Positions 10,814 to 22,888 of a stretch of 64,000 nucleotides of DNA are shown here, one piece after another. Source of the stretch: Rugalucina vietnamica (Eukaryota > Mollusca > Bivalvia > Lucinida > Lucinidae); the NCBI GenBank assembly GCA_964017185.1, contig OZ024869.1:7834501-7898500 (forward strand), read 5' to 3'. How positions within the stretch are numbered: the first letter of the stretch is position 1; each line of letters begins with the position of its first letter. The notes under the pieces were generated by a model that saw only the letters and a list, made by a program, of their open reading frames with translations, made no database searches and was not told where the DNA came from. The position numbers and the translations under genes were made by a program.

Positions 10814-12223
10814 TTACCAGGGTAAGTTATATAGCCTAGCAGTATTTCTATTGCACACTCTTATAAGCTCAAGGGTTGGAATTCCCATTATTTGAGCTGC
10901 TTTCTCCCCATTTTTATAGGCCATCCATGGTCTTTCAGTGTTAACCAAGTATGGGGAGTCTGTCTCTAGAATAAGACGGTCAGGCCTTCCCACGGATTTC
11001 AAACAAGCTACCGTTTTACTATCCTTAACTGACTTACTGGAAAGGCTAAAATAGCAATTCGGGAGTTTAGAGCTCCAGTCGTTATATTCCTCTATCCCCC
11101 CTATAAAACAATGGCGGTGAATCGGCGCATTGCTTAATCCGGCGTCTAGGAGCTCTTTAAGAGTCTCCTGAGCAGCTTTAGCCTGCTCATCCTTATCTTT
11201 GCTGCGGACGTGGAGTACAATCACTTTGCCTAGTTCTTTTGCTAGCGGTAGCACGAGACGCAGAAATTGACGCTGGGTTTCGAGTTTTTCCTCTCGGCAA
11301 CGGGTTGTGTTATGGAACGTAGCGCATTTGCATCGAGTGGTGTGGTCGATCCCAATTTCGCCTATCCCTACTGCCTCGGGATAATTTTCCAACATATCTT
11401 GTAATCTTTTAAATTCATCCAGTGGCCTCGCCTTGGCAAGCACATGAGGGTGAATTCCAAGAGTAAATCTTAGTCTCGGGTCCCCCGCCATGTGCCTGTC
11501 AATGTTTGGCCACCTTGCTGGAAACACAAAATTCTGAATTGCATAGCAAAGATGAACATCAAATTCTGACTTAGCCGAGCGCTCCAGGGCGGACAATGTA
11601 GTGGGATATCGATCGAAGAAACCATCTAAATGAAAGTGTGAATCGATTATTCCCACTTTCAGTTTAGGATGACCGTTGGGAGGAAAGGAACCATCCAATC
11701 GAACATACCGACACTCAGCTAGGAAGTTGGACTGAGCTATAGGACTCAGATGGGTCCACATCTTCAGTACGACTGAAAAGTTTGATACCACAATAAGCCT
11801 GGTGGGAGGAATTGATTTATATTCATCGGCCGTTAACGGTTCCAAGCCTGATCTCCGATCGAACTCTCTGAAGAAGAAAATTTCCTCTTCAGAGAAACGA
11901 AAAGACCTGGGGTGGAGCTCATTGGCCACCACGAACCCCAGAAGATCATTAGGGGACCCCAATCCCAAGTTCCTCGTCATGAACAGAAAAATTCCATTCA
12001 TGAGAAGAACCCAGGCCTGGAGGAGGGTCTCCCCAACAACCCGCTGGTGCCCCGGATGAAACCTGTTGAGGTCCAACCCAGTTCCCTCGTTCCGCTGACA
12101 GTCCACACAAGCAGTGGACGGATCCATATACCAGGGCATATGGACCCGCAGAGCATGCCGCCTTAATCGGGAGGTTTTATTGCCACAGGCATTGCAACGA
12201 TTATTGCTGTTCAGTTGAGACAT
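10814..12223 (-). CDS. TatD-family metal-dependent hydrolase with N-terminal zinc-binding region, carried by the LTR element
   Basis: ATG at 12223 (MSQLNSNN) is preferred over the in-frame ATG at 12253 because a splice acceptor lies between them; the product is about 469 aa. N-terminal Cys/His clusters (CNACGNKTSRLRRHALRVH, CVDCQRN) suggest zinc binding. The C-terminal ~270 residues are a TatD TIM-barrel with its metal ligands visible in order: DSHFHLD (HxH), GIGEIGID (Glu), VLHVRSK (His), HRHCFIGG (His) and LETDSPYL (Asp). TatD proteins are 3'-5' exonucleases/DNases, known in animals as TATDN1-3. The frame is intact and all expected ligands are present, although gag-pol is decayed. Position between pol and the 3' LTR corresponds to env of retroviruses. 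Its role is unknown; a nuclease acting on DNA or RNA intermediates, or on host nucleic acid, is inference. Confidence 0.9.
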   Translation of the reverse strand: MSQLNSNNRCNACGNKTSRLRRHALRVHMPWYMDPSTACVDCQRNEGTGLDLNRFHPGHQRVVGETLLQAWVLLMNGIFLFMTRNLGLGSPNDLLGFVVANELHPRSFRFSEEEIFFFREFDRRSGLEPLTADEYKSIPPTRLIVVSNFSVVLKMWTHLSPIAQSNFLAECRYVRLDGSFPPNGHPKLKVGIIDSHFHLDGFFDRYPTTLSALERSAKSEFDVHLCYAIQNFVFPARWPNIDRHMAGDPRLRFTLGIHPHVLAKARPLDEFKRLQDMLENYPEAVGIGEIGIDHTTRCKCATFHNTTRCREEKLETQRQFLRLVLPLAKELGKVIVLHVRSKDKDEQAKAAQETLKELLDAGLSNAPIHRHCFIGGIEEYNDWSSKLPNCYFSLSSKSVKDSKTVACLKSVGRPDRLILETDSPYLVNTERPWMAYKNGEKAAQIMGIPTLELIRVCNRNTARLYNLPW

Positions 12224-12224
12224 T

Positions 12225-12245
12225 CTGCAATTAAAAAAAAAACAT
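12225..12245 (-). promoter_or_regulatory. Predicted 3' splice site directly before the TatD ATG
   Basis: The minus strand reads a ten-T tract, AATTGCAG, then AATG: a polypyrimidine tract and CAG acceptor with the exon starting one base before the TatD ATG (12223). Donor candidates are AAAG|GTAAGC in the 5' LTR (21618/21617) and ACAG|GTAAAT in the leader (21255/21254). Splicing from either would give a TatD-only mRNA, the strategy retroviruses use for env. Confidence 0.65.
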
Positions 12246-12253
12246 AAAATCAT

Positions 12254-13309
<1,056 letters not shown>

Positions 13310-13310
<1 letters not shown>

Positions 13311-13500
13311 CTGTACACACCCGCAAAGACAACAAGCATGCCAGCTCTACGTGTCCCTGCCAGTGTGCAGATCACACCCACACAGGCAACAAGCATACCA
13401 GCTACAGCTGTCCATGCAGATGCGAGATAAAAATAATGTTTTCACACCTACACAGACAACAAGCATACCAGCTACAGTTGCCCATGCAGATGCGAAAGAT
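13310..13500 (-). repeat. ~60-bp tandem repeats downstream of pol
   Basis: Three imperfect units, each containing ACAACAAGCATACCAGCT (or GCAACAAGCAT...) and a CCATGCAGATGCGA-like 3' half. They lie immediately downstream of the integrase stop. Confidence 0.75.
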
Positions 13501-13511
13501 AAAAAATGTTT

Positions 13512-16500
13512 TTAGTCTTTAAAACGAGCCGGAAGGTTTATTCTACAGCCCCTCCGGGATGTACGGGGTAGAGACGAAGGTTCGGACTGGCCTCCTGGGT
13601 CTAATAGGAGATCTAGGTCGCTGGGAGCCTGAGATGTAATGTCAAAAGGTATCTGACTCTCTTGCTGAGTGTGGTCAAATTGACTGTCAAATTGATCGTC
13701 ACATTGAGTGTCAAATTGATTGTCATCTTCCAACAATTCTGGGTCATCCCCCAACATGTAAGGTAATGTTTCATCAGGATCAAATAGCACACTTACATCT
13801 GGGGGATCATCCAGAGGCGGTTCGGGACCATCTAGATCAGGATCTATGTTCGAATCCCTCATTTCCTCTGGGGGTGCAGTTTCTAAAAGTTTGTGTCTTT
13901 GTCTTTGTAGCCACAGAGGAAATGTCGAGTCAGTGCATGGCTTCAATCGGTCGTGATGCACAACCATAGACTTTTTACGGCCTCGAAGCCTATAGATTGG
14001 GGGGCGAGCACCAATGACCAAAAATGGGCCACTCCAGGGGGTCGCAACTTTGAACTGATGCCTATTTCCGTTGATGAGTCTCTCAAAAAGACTACATCTC
14101 CAACCTTATAGGACCTTTCGAATACCCTTAAGTCATAATCTCTCTTCTGGCGCAGCTGTCTTTCTCCAATCTTTTCCCTGGCCAGTTTGTGGATCTCTGA
14201 GAGATTATTTGCCAGATTCTCGACCCAGTTTGACGGGTCCCGGGGAGAAGGCTTAGAAATGCCGAGTATGAGATCTATGGGCTGGATTACTTCTCTCCCC
14301 AGCATGAGTTGGTTGGCTGAAAAACCTGTAGATTTGTTTTTCATGGAATGCAAAGCCATGGAAATCAAGGGAAGATGCTCGTCCCAATCTCTAAAACCTC
14401 GAGAAACGTAAGCCCTGATCATTTGCAAGATAGTGCGATTGAAAACCTCGCACTGACCGTTACTAGACGGGTGATATGGTGTAGTCCTTGTCTTCGAAAT
14501 CTCCAGTAGCCTGCAAAAAGCTGTAAATAGGTCAGACTGGAAATTTCGACCCTGATCCGTATGGACCTCCAAAGGGCACCCAAACGTAACTACAAAATGT
14601 TTGAGGAACGCTTTGGTGGTCAATTCGGCATTTTGTGAAGGTAGGGCGGCCAATTCAGTCCACTTGGTGAACTGGTCGACCATAACCAACACATAACTAC
14701 AACCAGACTTACTGCGGGGATTGATGGGCCCTAGTATATCTAGATGAACCCGCTCCATAGGATACCCAGCGTGGTATGACCCTAGAGCGCTCCTGGGGGT
14801 TCGATTCCCTTTTTTATTCTTATTACAGCTAGGGCACTGTTTGACATATATGTTGCTATCCCTGGACATCCCATACCAATAAAATCGCTGTTTCAACTTG
14901 TCAAGCGTTTTAGTTCGGCCAAGTTGACCTGAATCTCTGGAATCATGGCAATGGTACAGAACTTTTAGTCGAAGTTCTGTCGGAACTACTAAACACTGTG
15001 AGCGATCGTCACGGTCTGTCCAGACATAGTACAAAATTCCATCTTTCAGGACCAGCTGATCCCGAGTTAACCACAGAGCTCTGGTTTCAGGACTATATAG
15101 CTGGAGTTCCCTAGTTGATGGATCATAGGAGTGCTCTAGCCAGTGGATTGTTGTTCTTATGTGAATATCATCCAGCTGGGCTTGCCTTAGTTGGAAAGAC
15201 GACAAACTCTCTACCCAATTTGAGGACGGACGAGATTCTGAATCTGGTATTGACTGATGGGATGAATCCAAATCTACACTCCGGACGGCAAGGGGAATGA
15301 CGTCATCGACGTCGTCATTGAACCTAACCCACTGCTGATGTGCTCGCCTACAATATCTGCAGCCACCACACGGTAGTTCTTCTACCTTACTGCCTGCCAT
15401 ATAACAGTCACACTCTTTTAATGGGTCCCTAATGCGACTTAGGCAGTCTGCATTTTCGTGCTCTGCGCCCTTCCTGTGCAGGATCTTGAAATCATACTGG
15501 GACAATTCCTCGAGCCAGCGAGCTAATTGTCCTTCAAGGTGACGGAATCGGGTCAGCCAAACAAGGGAATAATAATTCTTTTCGTGTGGTGCAATAGTTT
15601 CGGTGTTGCTTAAGTAGTACATGGCTGGCATAGCAGATGGGCTTAATTATACCATTTTGAACTTGGGACAGCTCCGCTCCGATTTGTAAACCTGATGCAT
15701 CACAATCTAATATGAATAGGCCATCTGGGGATGGATGGGAGAGCATTGGAGCTGTTGTGGCCATTTTCTTCAATTTCTCGAAACAGGCTTGGTGGTGCCT
15801 ATTCCACTTAAACTCTTTGGCATGTGCTAGGTTATATAGGTCAGTGGAGACCTTAGCAAAGACAGGCATGTGATTACGGTGGTAGTTCATGAAGCCAAGA
15901 AAAGACATGAACCAAGCTCATAAAACCAAGCTCATAGCCCGTTGGAACGTGGCCCCCGCTGTGCACAACCCCATGGGTAGGCGGGTCCACTGGAAACTAC
16001 CAAAACGGGTATTAAACGACGTCTTCTTCCTAGAACCAGCCTCAAGATTTATTTGATAGTATCCAGAGCAAAGATCCAGAATACAAAACAGTCTTTTCCC
16101 ATGTAGAGAATCCAGACAGTCCTCAATAAGGGGTAGATTATAATTATCTTTGTATGTTTTTGCTTTCAGGGACCTATAATCTATACAATATCGGAGCTCA
16201 CCGGTCTTTTTCCTGACAAGCACTGGTGGGGCAGACCATTCTGAGACTGACGGTTCAATGACTCCCTGCTTCAAAAGTTTTTCAATATATTCTTGTTCTT
16301 GCTTTTGAAAATGGAGTGGAGTCCTTCTAAATTTTTCTGCAATTGGAATTTCATCATGAGTATTGATTTTATGCTCCACTCCAGAATTGAGGCAACCTAA
16401 ATCAAAATCGTCTTTAGAAAAAGTATCCTGATATTCTATAAGTAACTCTTTGAATTGTAATTTCTCAGATTCCGAAAGGTTCGAAATATTGTCATCAAAC

Positions 16501-17252
16501 ATTTGTTTTAGATGGGCAGGTAAGTCTTGGGTTACAGTCTCTGTTTGATTTGTCCCAGTGTGTTTTGCTTGATTGATTGTGTTGTACTCAGGCTGGACTA
16601 CAACACGTTCGGCGGGCTCCGCATGTCCGATTGATTTTCCTTTTTTGAAGGTGACAAAAGTGTCCGAGTCGTTGATGACTTTCATAGTTACTGACGTGCC
16701 TGTGCCACAGACATTTGCAACCAATGCCTTTTTATTTGAAAGGCCAGTAACCATGAAATCACCTTCGATCGGGTTATCCAGTTTTGCTTGAATAAATCCC
16801 ACAGAACGTGGTTGGATGACAGTACGTCTCACAATGCTCACATTTGAGACTTGCAGACCGGGATGTTTATTAACTTTGATTGGAATGATCTCGTCATCTA
16901 CAGTCATAGTATGTTGACTGAGATTAAGGATGGTGCCAGTTGCTATCATAAAATCGAGACCCAGTAAACATGTGTCCTTAATAGGAGCTGCACAAACTGT
17001 GTGCAGAAATGTTTGTTTACCAACAGTAATAGGCACATTGTGCACTAATCTTCCGTGCACAGGGTCAGCACCTATTCCTGAAAGTATACAAACAGGTCCT
17101 AAATCGGTAGGATGAAAAACCGATTTCAAAAAATCTTCTTTTATAAGAGTTACCATAGCGGCACTGTCAACAACCGATTCCATAGGATAGCCATTAAGCA
17201 ATACTTCTACAGAGACAGTCAGATTCCTTTCACTGGGTAATGTAACTTCCAT
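13512..17252 (-). pseudogene. pol region: protease, RT, RNase H, integrase
   Basis: Domain order from 17252 downward: retropepsin-like segment (LLNGYPMESVVDSAAMVTL, LLGLDFMIA), RT (IEPSVSEWSAPPVLVRKK, LRYCIDYRSLKAKTYKDNY, FCILDLCSGYYQI, LPMGLCTAGATFQRAM), RNase H (FILDCDASGLQIGAEL, RKGAEHENADCLSR), integrase zinc finger and DDE core (YHCHDSRDSGQLGRTKT, RFYWYGMSRD, CPSCNKNKKG, HTDQGRNFQSDLF, TTPYHPSSNGQCEVFNR), and a C-terminal YRLRGRKKSMVVHHDRLK module plus acidic tail. The RT-RNase H-integrase order is that of Ty3/Gypsy, not Copia. The region is broken into several frames. Confidence 0.88.
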
Positions 17253-17290
17253 TACATCGCAGGAGCGACCTAGGTCAGATGGAGATGGGA

Positions 17291-18255
17291 CTAGGAGCTG
17301 GTCCCCGGAGCGCCTAGTCCGTCGGAGTTTAAATCCGGCTTACGCTCCGGGGACCTGTCCCTAGTGTTACTTGAACGCGACTCATAACGATTTTTATCGT
17401 TATGAGAACGACGATCCTCCCTATATCTGTCATCTGAGGGAAGTCTGTGTCCGTCACGATACCTATCGGGATGTGAGGGATATCTACCGGGTGAACGGTA
17501 TCCATCACGGTAGCTTCCTGAGTATGGGGAACCACCTCGAGGTGAACGATATCCACCAGGAGAATTTTCCCTTTGAGGGTAGTAACGTCCCCCCGGAGAG
17601 CCACCCCTACTACTATCGGATGGGGATCTGGATGGATACCTTCTATATTGTTCCGTCCTATTATAAAATTGTTTCCGCGAATATTGGTCGGATGGAGACC
17701 TTTGTGGTGACGGACTGATATTTCGTCGAGACTCCGTACGATCACGTGATCTACCTTGACGCGAGTAGTTTCGATTGTAACGGTCGCGATCATCATATCG
17801 ATACGATCGATCGTTGTCATTATATCGATATGATCGGTTCCGGTCATCATACCTGATGTCGTTTGGCGAACGAGTTCTACAAAACTGTTTCATTTCTCTA
17901 ACATCTCTTTCCAGGTCAGAAACCCTCTTCTCTTCTTGTGCTGAAAACAGCTTCTCCTGGAAAGAGACTTTATGACCGGTCACGGTTTTTCTGCTTGCAA
18001 TGACAAGTTTCATTTTTTGGCAAGCATCCTGTATGGTCGATGGATTGGAAACCATAACAAAGGATGCTGCTTCTTTGTTTTGACAACCCCGCAGGAAAGC
18101 CTCTATTGCCATTTGTTGCATGACCTTGAAGTCATACTCCCCATATCCATCAGAGGCTATGTTGAGAATCCTCTGTAAGTTTCTATTGTTTCTTCGTCGG
18201 TTTGTTTTGCTGTCACTAGTTTTTGTCTGGCTATCATGGGTTCGTCTGTCATGTC
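17291..18255 (-). pseudogene. gag, C-terminal part (nucleocapsid-like)
   Basis: Capsid C-terminal helices (MQQMAIEAFLRGCQNKEAA) precede a coiled segment and a long Arg/Ser/Tyr/Gly/Pro-rich tail (repeated RSPS, RYRDG, GGSP, SPGRYP). No CCHC knuckle is seen; the RS/RGG-like tail may take over RNA binding. Contiguous with pol downstream and cut upstream by the LINE at 18261-19859. Confidence 0.75.
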
Positions 18256-18260
18256 GAACC

Positions 18261-19859
18261 TTCTTTCTTCTTTCTTTGTTGTGTATTCTCCGCCTATCTG
18301 AAGGCGCACGTGATGTGTATCACTAATCTGAAGTTACTGAATGGGAGGTGGGTCAGCAACCATATCGATACTGGAAATCCCTTTGTTGATATTACACAAG
18401 TATAATCTTTTTAGATGTACTTTATAACATAAAAGTCTGGTTTTAGTTTCAATAACGTCCAGGAACTCTGTATTATTTGGACGAATGTCTGGAGCCAATT
18501 TCCGGCAATCCACGATAAGTTGTACCAGTGTCTCGGAGTCTGTGATACGCCTCGCCCATTCACCTGGGCCCAGAGTTGAATTGATACACTGCTTGAGTTC
18601 ATTTATATATCTAGTCCTTACTATATTAAGCGCAGGACAGCGAGTGAGCATATGTACCAAGTCCTCGTGCTCTATGTAGCACAACGGGCAACATGCATCA
18701 ACAGTCCCCTCCATTCTGAATTTCTTTCGATGAACTTGTAGAAGATAAGTCCCCGTTAGAATGCGCACCTTGACGACTGCTCTCATCACATCCATTCTGT
18801 TGGATTTAACCGTATTCCAGACTGGGTGGGTAGTACCCATATGAAGACTATCAAGATGGCAACGTTCCAGTGTCGACTTCTCCCCTGCTTCTTCTCGAAG
18901 TTGTTTCGTCCAGTAAACTCTTAAAGTCTTTTTAACTAGTAATTTCCACGCTTCCCTACTCATTTTCACAATCTTTTCAGGAACTGGCAGGCTATACTTC
19001 TCCAGAAGACCAGATACATGTTCAAAGAAACTTCCATCTTGCAGTAAGGTAATTTGCCTTTTCCACAGATCTTGTAGAGTAGAGTTTTCACTTTGAATAA
19101 CCGAATAAAACAAGCCCAATTGCTTTCTTTCAATTTCTACTTTCAACGGTAAGGTACCCAGGAGTAGATACACTATGCAATTTGCTGTCCTTGTTGGTAA
19201 AGACTGTATATTTTTCAAAACTTCTATGTGGAATCTTTCGAGTTCATCTATCTGGCACTTGTTGAGCAATAACGCCTCCAGTCCGTATAACAGCCGAGGT
19301 ACAACATATACTTGATAGATCTTATGAGATAGCTTTGCATTCAAACCGTTACATCCATGTACACCAGTTTTAATTAATGAATATAAAGTCCTTCTAGCTA
19401 AACTTGTTCTTTTTTGTATATTCAAAGCATTTTCATCCTTTGAGCTTCTTAGTATTCCTAAGTGTTCAGTTTTTGTATTTTCTGTTACTTGATTATTTCC
19501 CATGTACCATTTAGCATCTTTATCTTTGATTCTACTAGTTTTTGTTGTTACACGTGAAACTAATGTTGTCTTTAAAGGGTGAATCTTATATCTCCGTTCA
19601 CCCGAGAAACTGTACGCAAGGTTGAGCATAACTTGCAATTCATCAGGACAGTTCGATAGGAATAGGAAGTCATCAGCCACTGCTAAACAGCCTGTATATA
19701 TTGTTCCAATGCAAGCTCCTAGAGCATTCCTTTTCAGGTCGTCAAGAAGTGGATTTACATACAATTTGTAAAGGTGCGGTGACAAGATACTTCCCTGCCT
19801 CACGCCTTGTCCGATCGCGAAGCTTTCACTACATTCACCTTGCCACTTAACATTTAGAT
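18261..19859 (-). mobile_element. 5'-truncated LINE inserted in gag
   Basis: A 1.6-kb insertion in the same orientation as its host element, flanked by GGTTC (minus strand; plus-strand GAACC at 18256-18260 and 19860-19864), a likely 5-bp target duplication. It codes for the RT palm/thumb (GVRQGSILSPHLYKLYVNPL; AVADDFLFLS with the DD pair; FSGERRYKIHPLKTTLVS) and a C-terminal Cys/His zinc motif (CCPLCYIEHEDLVHML). The frame is open from the junction to the stop at 18334. The 3' end carries a short A-rich tail with AAAG repeats instead of a long poly(A). Fingers and endonuclease are absent through 5' truncation. The clade was not determined. Confidence 0.85.
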
Positions 19860-19864
19860 GAACC

Positions 19865-21090
19865 GTAATTTCAGTTCCCTTTTCAGTCCATCGTATGTGG
19901 TGTTATTCTTACATTTGATAGCATACTCTAGAGCCTTGTCTGTCAGAGAACTGAACAGTCTGTCTAGCATTTTGTCCTTGTTCCATCTGTGTCGCTCTGC
20001 AATTCTTTCAAACTTTAAGATGAAACCTGACCAGGAGCCTTTACTCGGGTCTCCTGCGAATGATTGCATTTTTGGTGGAAGGGGAGATAACGACCGGTCA
20101 GATGAAGGTGACCTAGAGGCACCCCTGCCAGACTTAGATTTTCTACTTCTGGGCCGTCCCCTGGATTTGGGTTGCTCAAAATCAGGGGACGGTTCAGTTA
20201 TGTTAGCACCGTCGGGCGAGGCTTCTTCATTGGCTTCGCCAGGCGGCGCTTCCATTTTGGGTGTGCCAGCCGAACCCCTCGAAGAATATATGTTATTTTT
20301 CGGCCACACCTGTTTGATACGCTGCATTATGTCATCGTAGGACTCTTCACTTTGTCTTTGAGAAGCACTTAATTTTTGTTCAGTGCTTTCGGGGTCTGGA
20401 CCTGGCAAGAAATGAGAGTCATCTGGTTGCAGCAATTCTCTCGGAAATTGTTGAGCATTTTGGATTTCCTGCATTTGCTCTTGTGCCCTACTTATTTTCT
20501 CGACAGCTGTTGAAAGTTGCTGTGCCAATAAATTGATTTTTTGATTGCTTTTTTGTTCTTGTCGGATTTGCATATTCTGTATTTTCTGATCTAGATCACT
20601 TTCAAAGTTTAATCTGTGGGTTTTTTCCCCCTAGTTGAGTTTGGGCCAGGTCATCCAATTGTGATCTTAATGGGTTTAATTGTCTATTTATCCCGGCTTC
20701 TAAATTATTTATTTGAGATTATAGCATCTCTGTTGTGTCAGTTAATTTCTTGTCAAATCTATTGAAAAATATTGTCAATGATTTTTCAACCATATTCTCC
20801 ACCCTCTCCATTTCTGTGAGTTTGGGTGCAGGTTCCATTTTTTCTGCCCCTTTGACATAAGGTTGCAATAGGTTTGGAGGAGGGGTCAAATCCAAGATGT
20901 TCCTGTTTATTAAATCCTGCCAATAATCGACCTTTAGTCGAACATTGGACAGGTCTTGAGTAGTCAGCGGGTCACGGAGACCTGCAATAGCCTCATCCCT
21001 GAGCTCCAATAGTTTGTCTGCTGTTGCAGCACCGACTTTATCCAGGGCGGCTAGTTGCTCTCTCGAGCATGTATAGAAATTCATGGCCAT
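19865..21090 (-). pseudogene. gag, N-terminal part with HhH-like motif
   Basis: From 21090 (MAMNFYTC) the N-terminus SREQLAALDKVGAATADKLL has the form of a ComEA/HhH helix-hairpin-helix motif. A Gln/Glu-rich coiled-coil stretch, an acidic/Ser-Pro linker and a Retrotrans_gag-like capsid segment follow (FILKFERIAERHRWNKDKML, LTDKALEYAIKCKNN). The LINE junction is right after this segment. The region is broken. Confidence 0.75.
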
Positions 21091-21575
21091 ATCGAATTAG
21101 AAAAACCACGTGTTTCGTAACTGAAAAATTAGCTTTTAACTTGCTAATTTAAGCAATAAAGCTTCGGAAAAAATTTCTGGTTGGTTTGAATCTGAATATA
21201 TACCCAAAAAAACGAAATTAATGTGAAATAATAACAAAATTACAAAGAATTTACCTGTAAGAACTATTTTCCACAAATTCTGAAAATTTCATGAAATTTT
21301 GACCTTATCACTCGGATTACGCCACTAGAGCTATCCGGTGATTTAGAATTTTACAAAAAATGATAAACCAAAATGAATTTTCCGAAAATTGTAATAATTA
21401 AATAGAAAATGAATTTAGAATTCACTTTCAACAAATAATATGAAAAATAATTTACCGTAGAAGCGACGACAACGCCGAACCACAGCTATACGAATATACG
21501 GCTAATGGCGGATTATCGCTATAGCCGCAGAGAAAATCGACTCCGCGAAAGAAATACACTGCCCGCGAATCCGAT

Positions 21576-21593
21576 TAAATTCTCGCAGCGCCA
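21576..21593 (-). promoter_or_regulatory. Primer binding site, tRNA-Ser-like
   Basis: One base after the 5' LTR the minus strand reads TGGCGCTGCGAG. This complements a tRNA 3' end CUCGCAGCG-CCA, the acceptor end typical of some eukaryotic tRNA-Ser. The match is about 12 nt. The tRNA assignment is from memory of tRNA-Ser ends. Confidence 0.7.
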
Positions 21594-21594
21594 T

Positions 21595-21848
21595 TATTGC
21601 GGAGACGAAGAGCTTACCTTTAGTTCAGCTGTAAGCAGGAGACGAACTCAACTGGACGTGGCTGAAGCCACTGGTAAACTGAAGTGGAAAAACGGCTCAG
21701 TGGCTTTGGTGACATATCACTCGTGGCGGGAATATCGTCCGTGCTTCACGGGAGTTCAGAGATCGTACGTTAAGGTCGATAGAGGTGGAACGAGGAACCG
21801 GAATTTGGTGCGACGGAGTGCAGGAATCTGTAAACGGGGAGCGTAACA
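21595..21848 (-). repeat. 5' LTR of the Gypsy-type element
   Basis: Pairs with 9271-9522 (see there). Contains AAAG|GTAAGC at 21621-21613, a strong splice-donor match about 20 bp from the LTR 3' end, so it would be carried in the transcript leader. Outer flank CAGT (21849-21852). Confidence 0.93.
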
Positions 21849-21852
21849 CAGT

Positions 21853-22888
21853 AAAGAAAAGAAAGATATGCACAGTGGAGCAGCCAAGATTTGGACTGAA
21901 ATGACCTCCGCGGAAAGGACAGGACCGAAGCGACCCGTTACTATCACAGCCGACATTAGAAATCAAGTGCATCTGATAGACATTACCCAACACGGCATAC
22001 AAATTTCACTTTCTTTATCTAATTATAGGGCTGTGACAGCATTGTATATTGTGGCGCTATAAATAAAGTTTTACCACCCAATATGAAACTTCAATAGACG
22101 GTAAACACCTCGGAACGTAAGAAGTAATTGCGGAAGTGCATTGATTCAGGGTGGGTGGGGTATATATTGTGGTGGTCTTGACCAAAAATTATATTACAAC
22201 AAGTATAAGCTTTAACAAAAAGCTTGGTCTACGCTTCGCATATATAAACTAGAATGTCAAAGAATCTGTCCGTACTCCCATTTCATCGCGGTGCATTTGA
22301 CTGAACAGAAATAAAACGCTGTGCGGTGAAAGCATTCATACCTGACAATCGACCGTCACGATACTGTCGGTTCATTTCATTCCGTTGTGGCTTGGATAGA
22401 ATGTAATTGGGCACTAATTGGCTACACGACTGACCATATTGCGTCACAATACCGTCGGTTCATTTCATTCCGTTGTTGCTTAGATAGAATGCAATCATGC
22501 ACCAGTTCCACGAATTTAACAATTTGCCCCATTTTTTGGTACCTACTGCACCATTGGTACAAATGTTACCAACCAAAGGGACGTTTGCTTGGGTGTGAGG
22601 GGGTGTTTACACGGTCCTTGGCGAAACGACCCGGAATCCTACTAACACGATGGTCAAGCCACTAGACTCAAATGTGCAGTTGCAGTTGTAGAGAGGTGTA
22701 TGAGTTGTCTTTTAAGTAGGTCAATCTCAAACCTTAGAGTAGTCTACGCGCTGGCGCGTAGACAATAAAACCTTTATAGTTTTTTTTTTTTTTTTCACAC
22801 TTAAAATGAAAAACAAAAGCGTGATAGAAACTTTTGTTGTAGATCTAGATGAATTTGACTAAAATTATGAGATTAGAAGATCTACGTC
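21853..22888. other. Gene-free interval with a local direct repeat
   Basis: No supported ORF. A ~60-bp block (CGGTTCATTTCATTCCGTTG, then TAGATAGAATG-like) is repeated at about 22365-22425 and 22448-22505. An AT-rich tail follows. Confidence 0.5.
22742..22763. other. Perfect 10-bp-stem hairpin
   Basis: GTCTACGCGC-TG-GCGCGTAGAC, followed shortly by a T tract. It could fold as RNA or as cruciform DNA; no function is shown. Confidence 0.5.

Noticed and set aside
10814-12223. TatD ORF as an ordinary host TATDN gene
   Set aside because: It is intron-free, lies between pol and a polypurine tract/LTR pair, and shares orientation with the element; host origin in situ would require the LTR pair to be coincidental.
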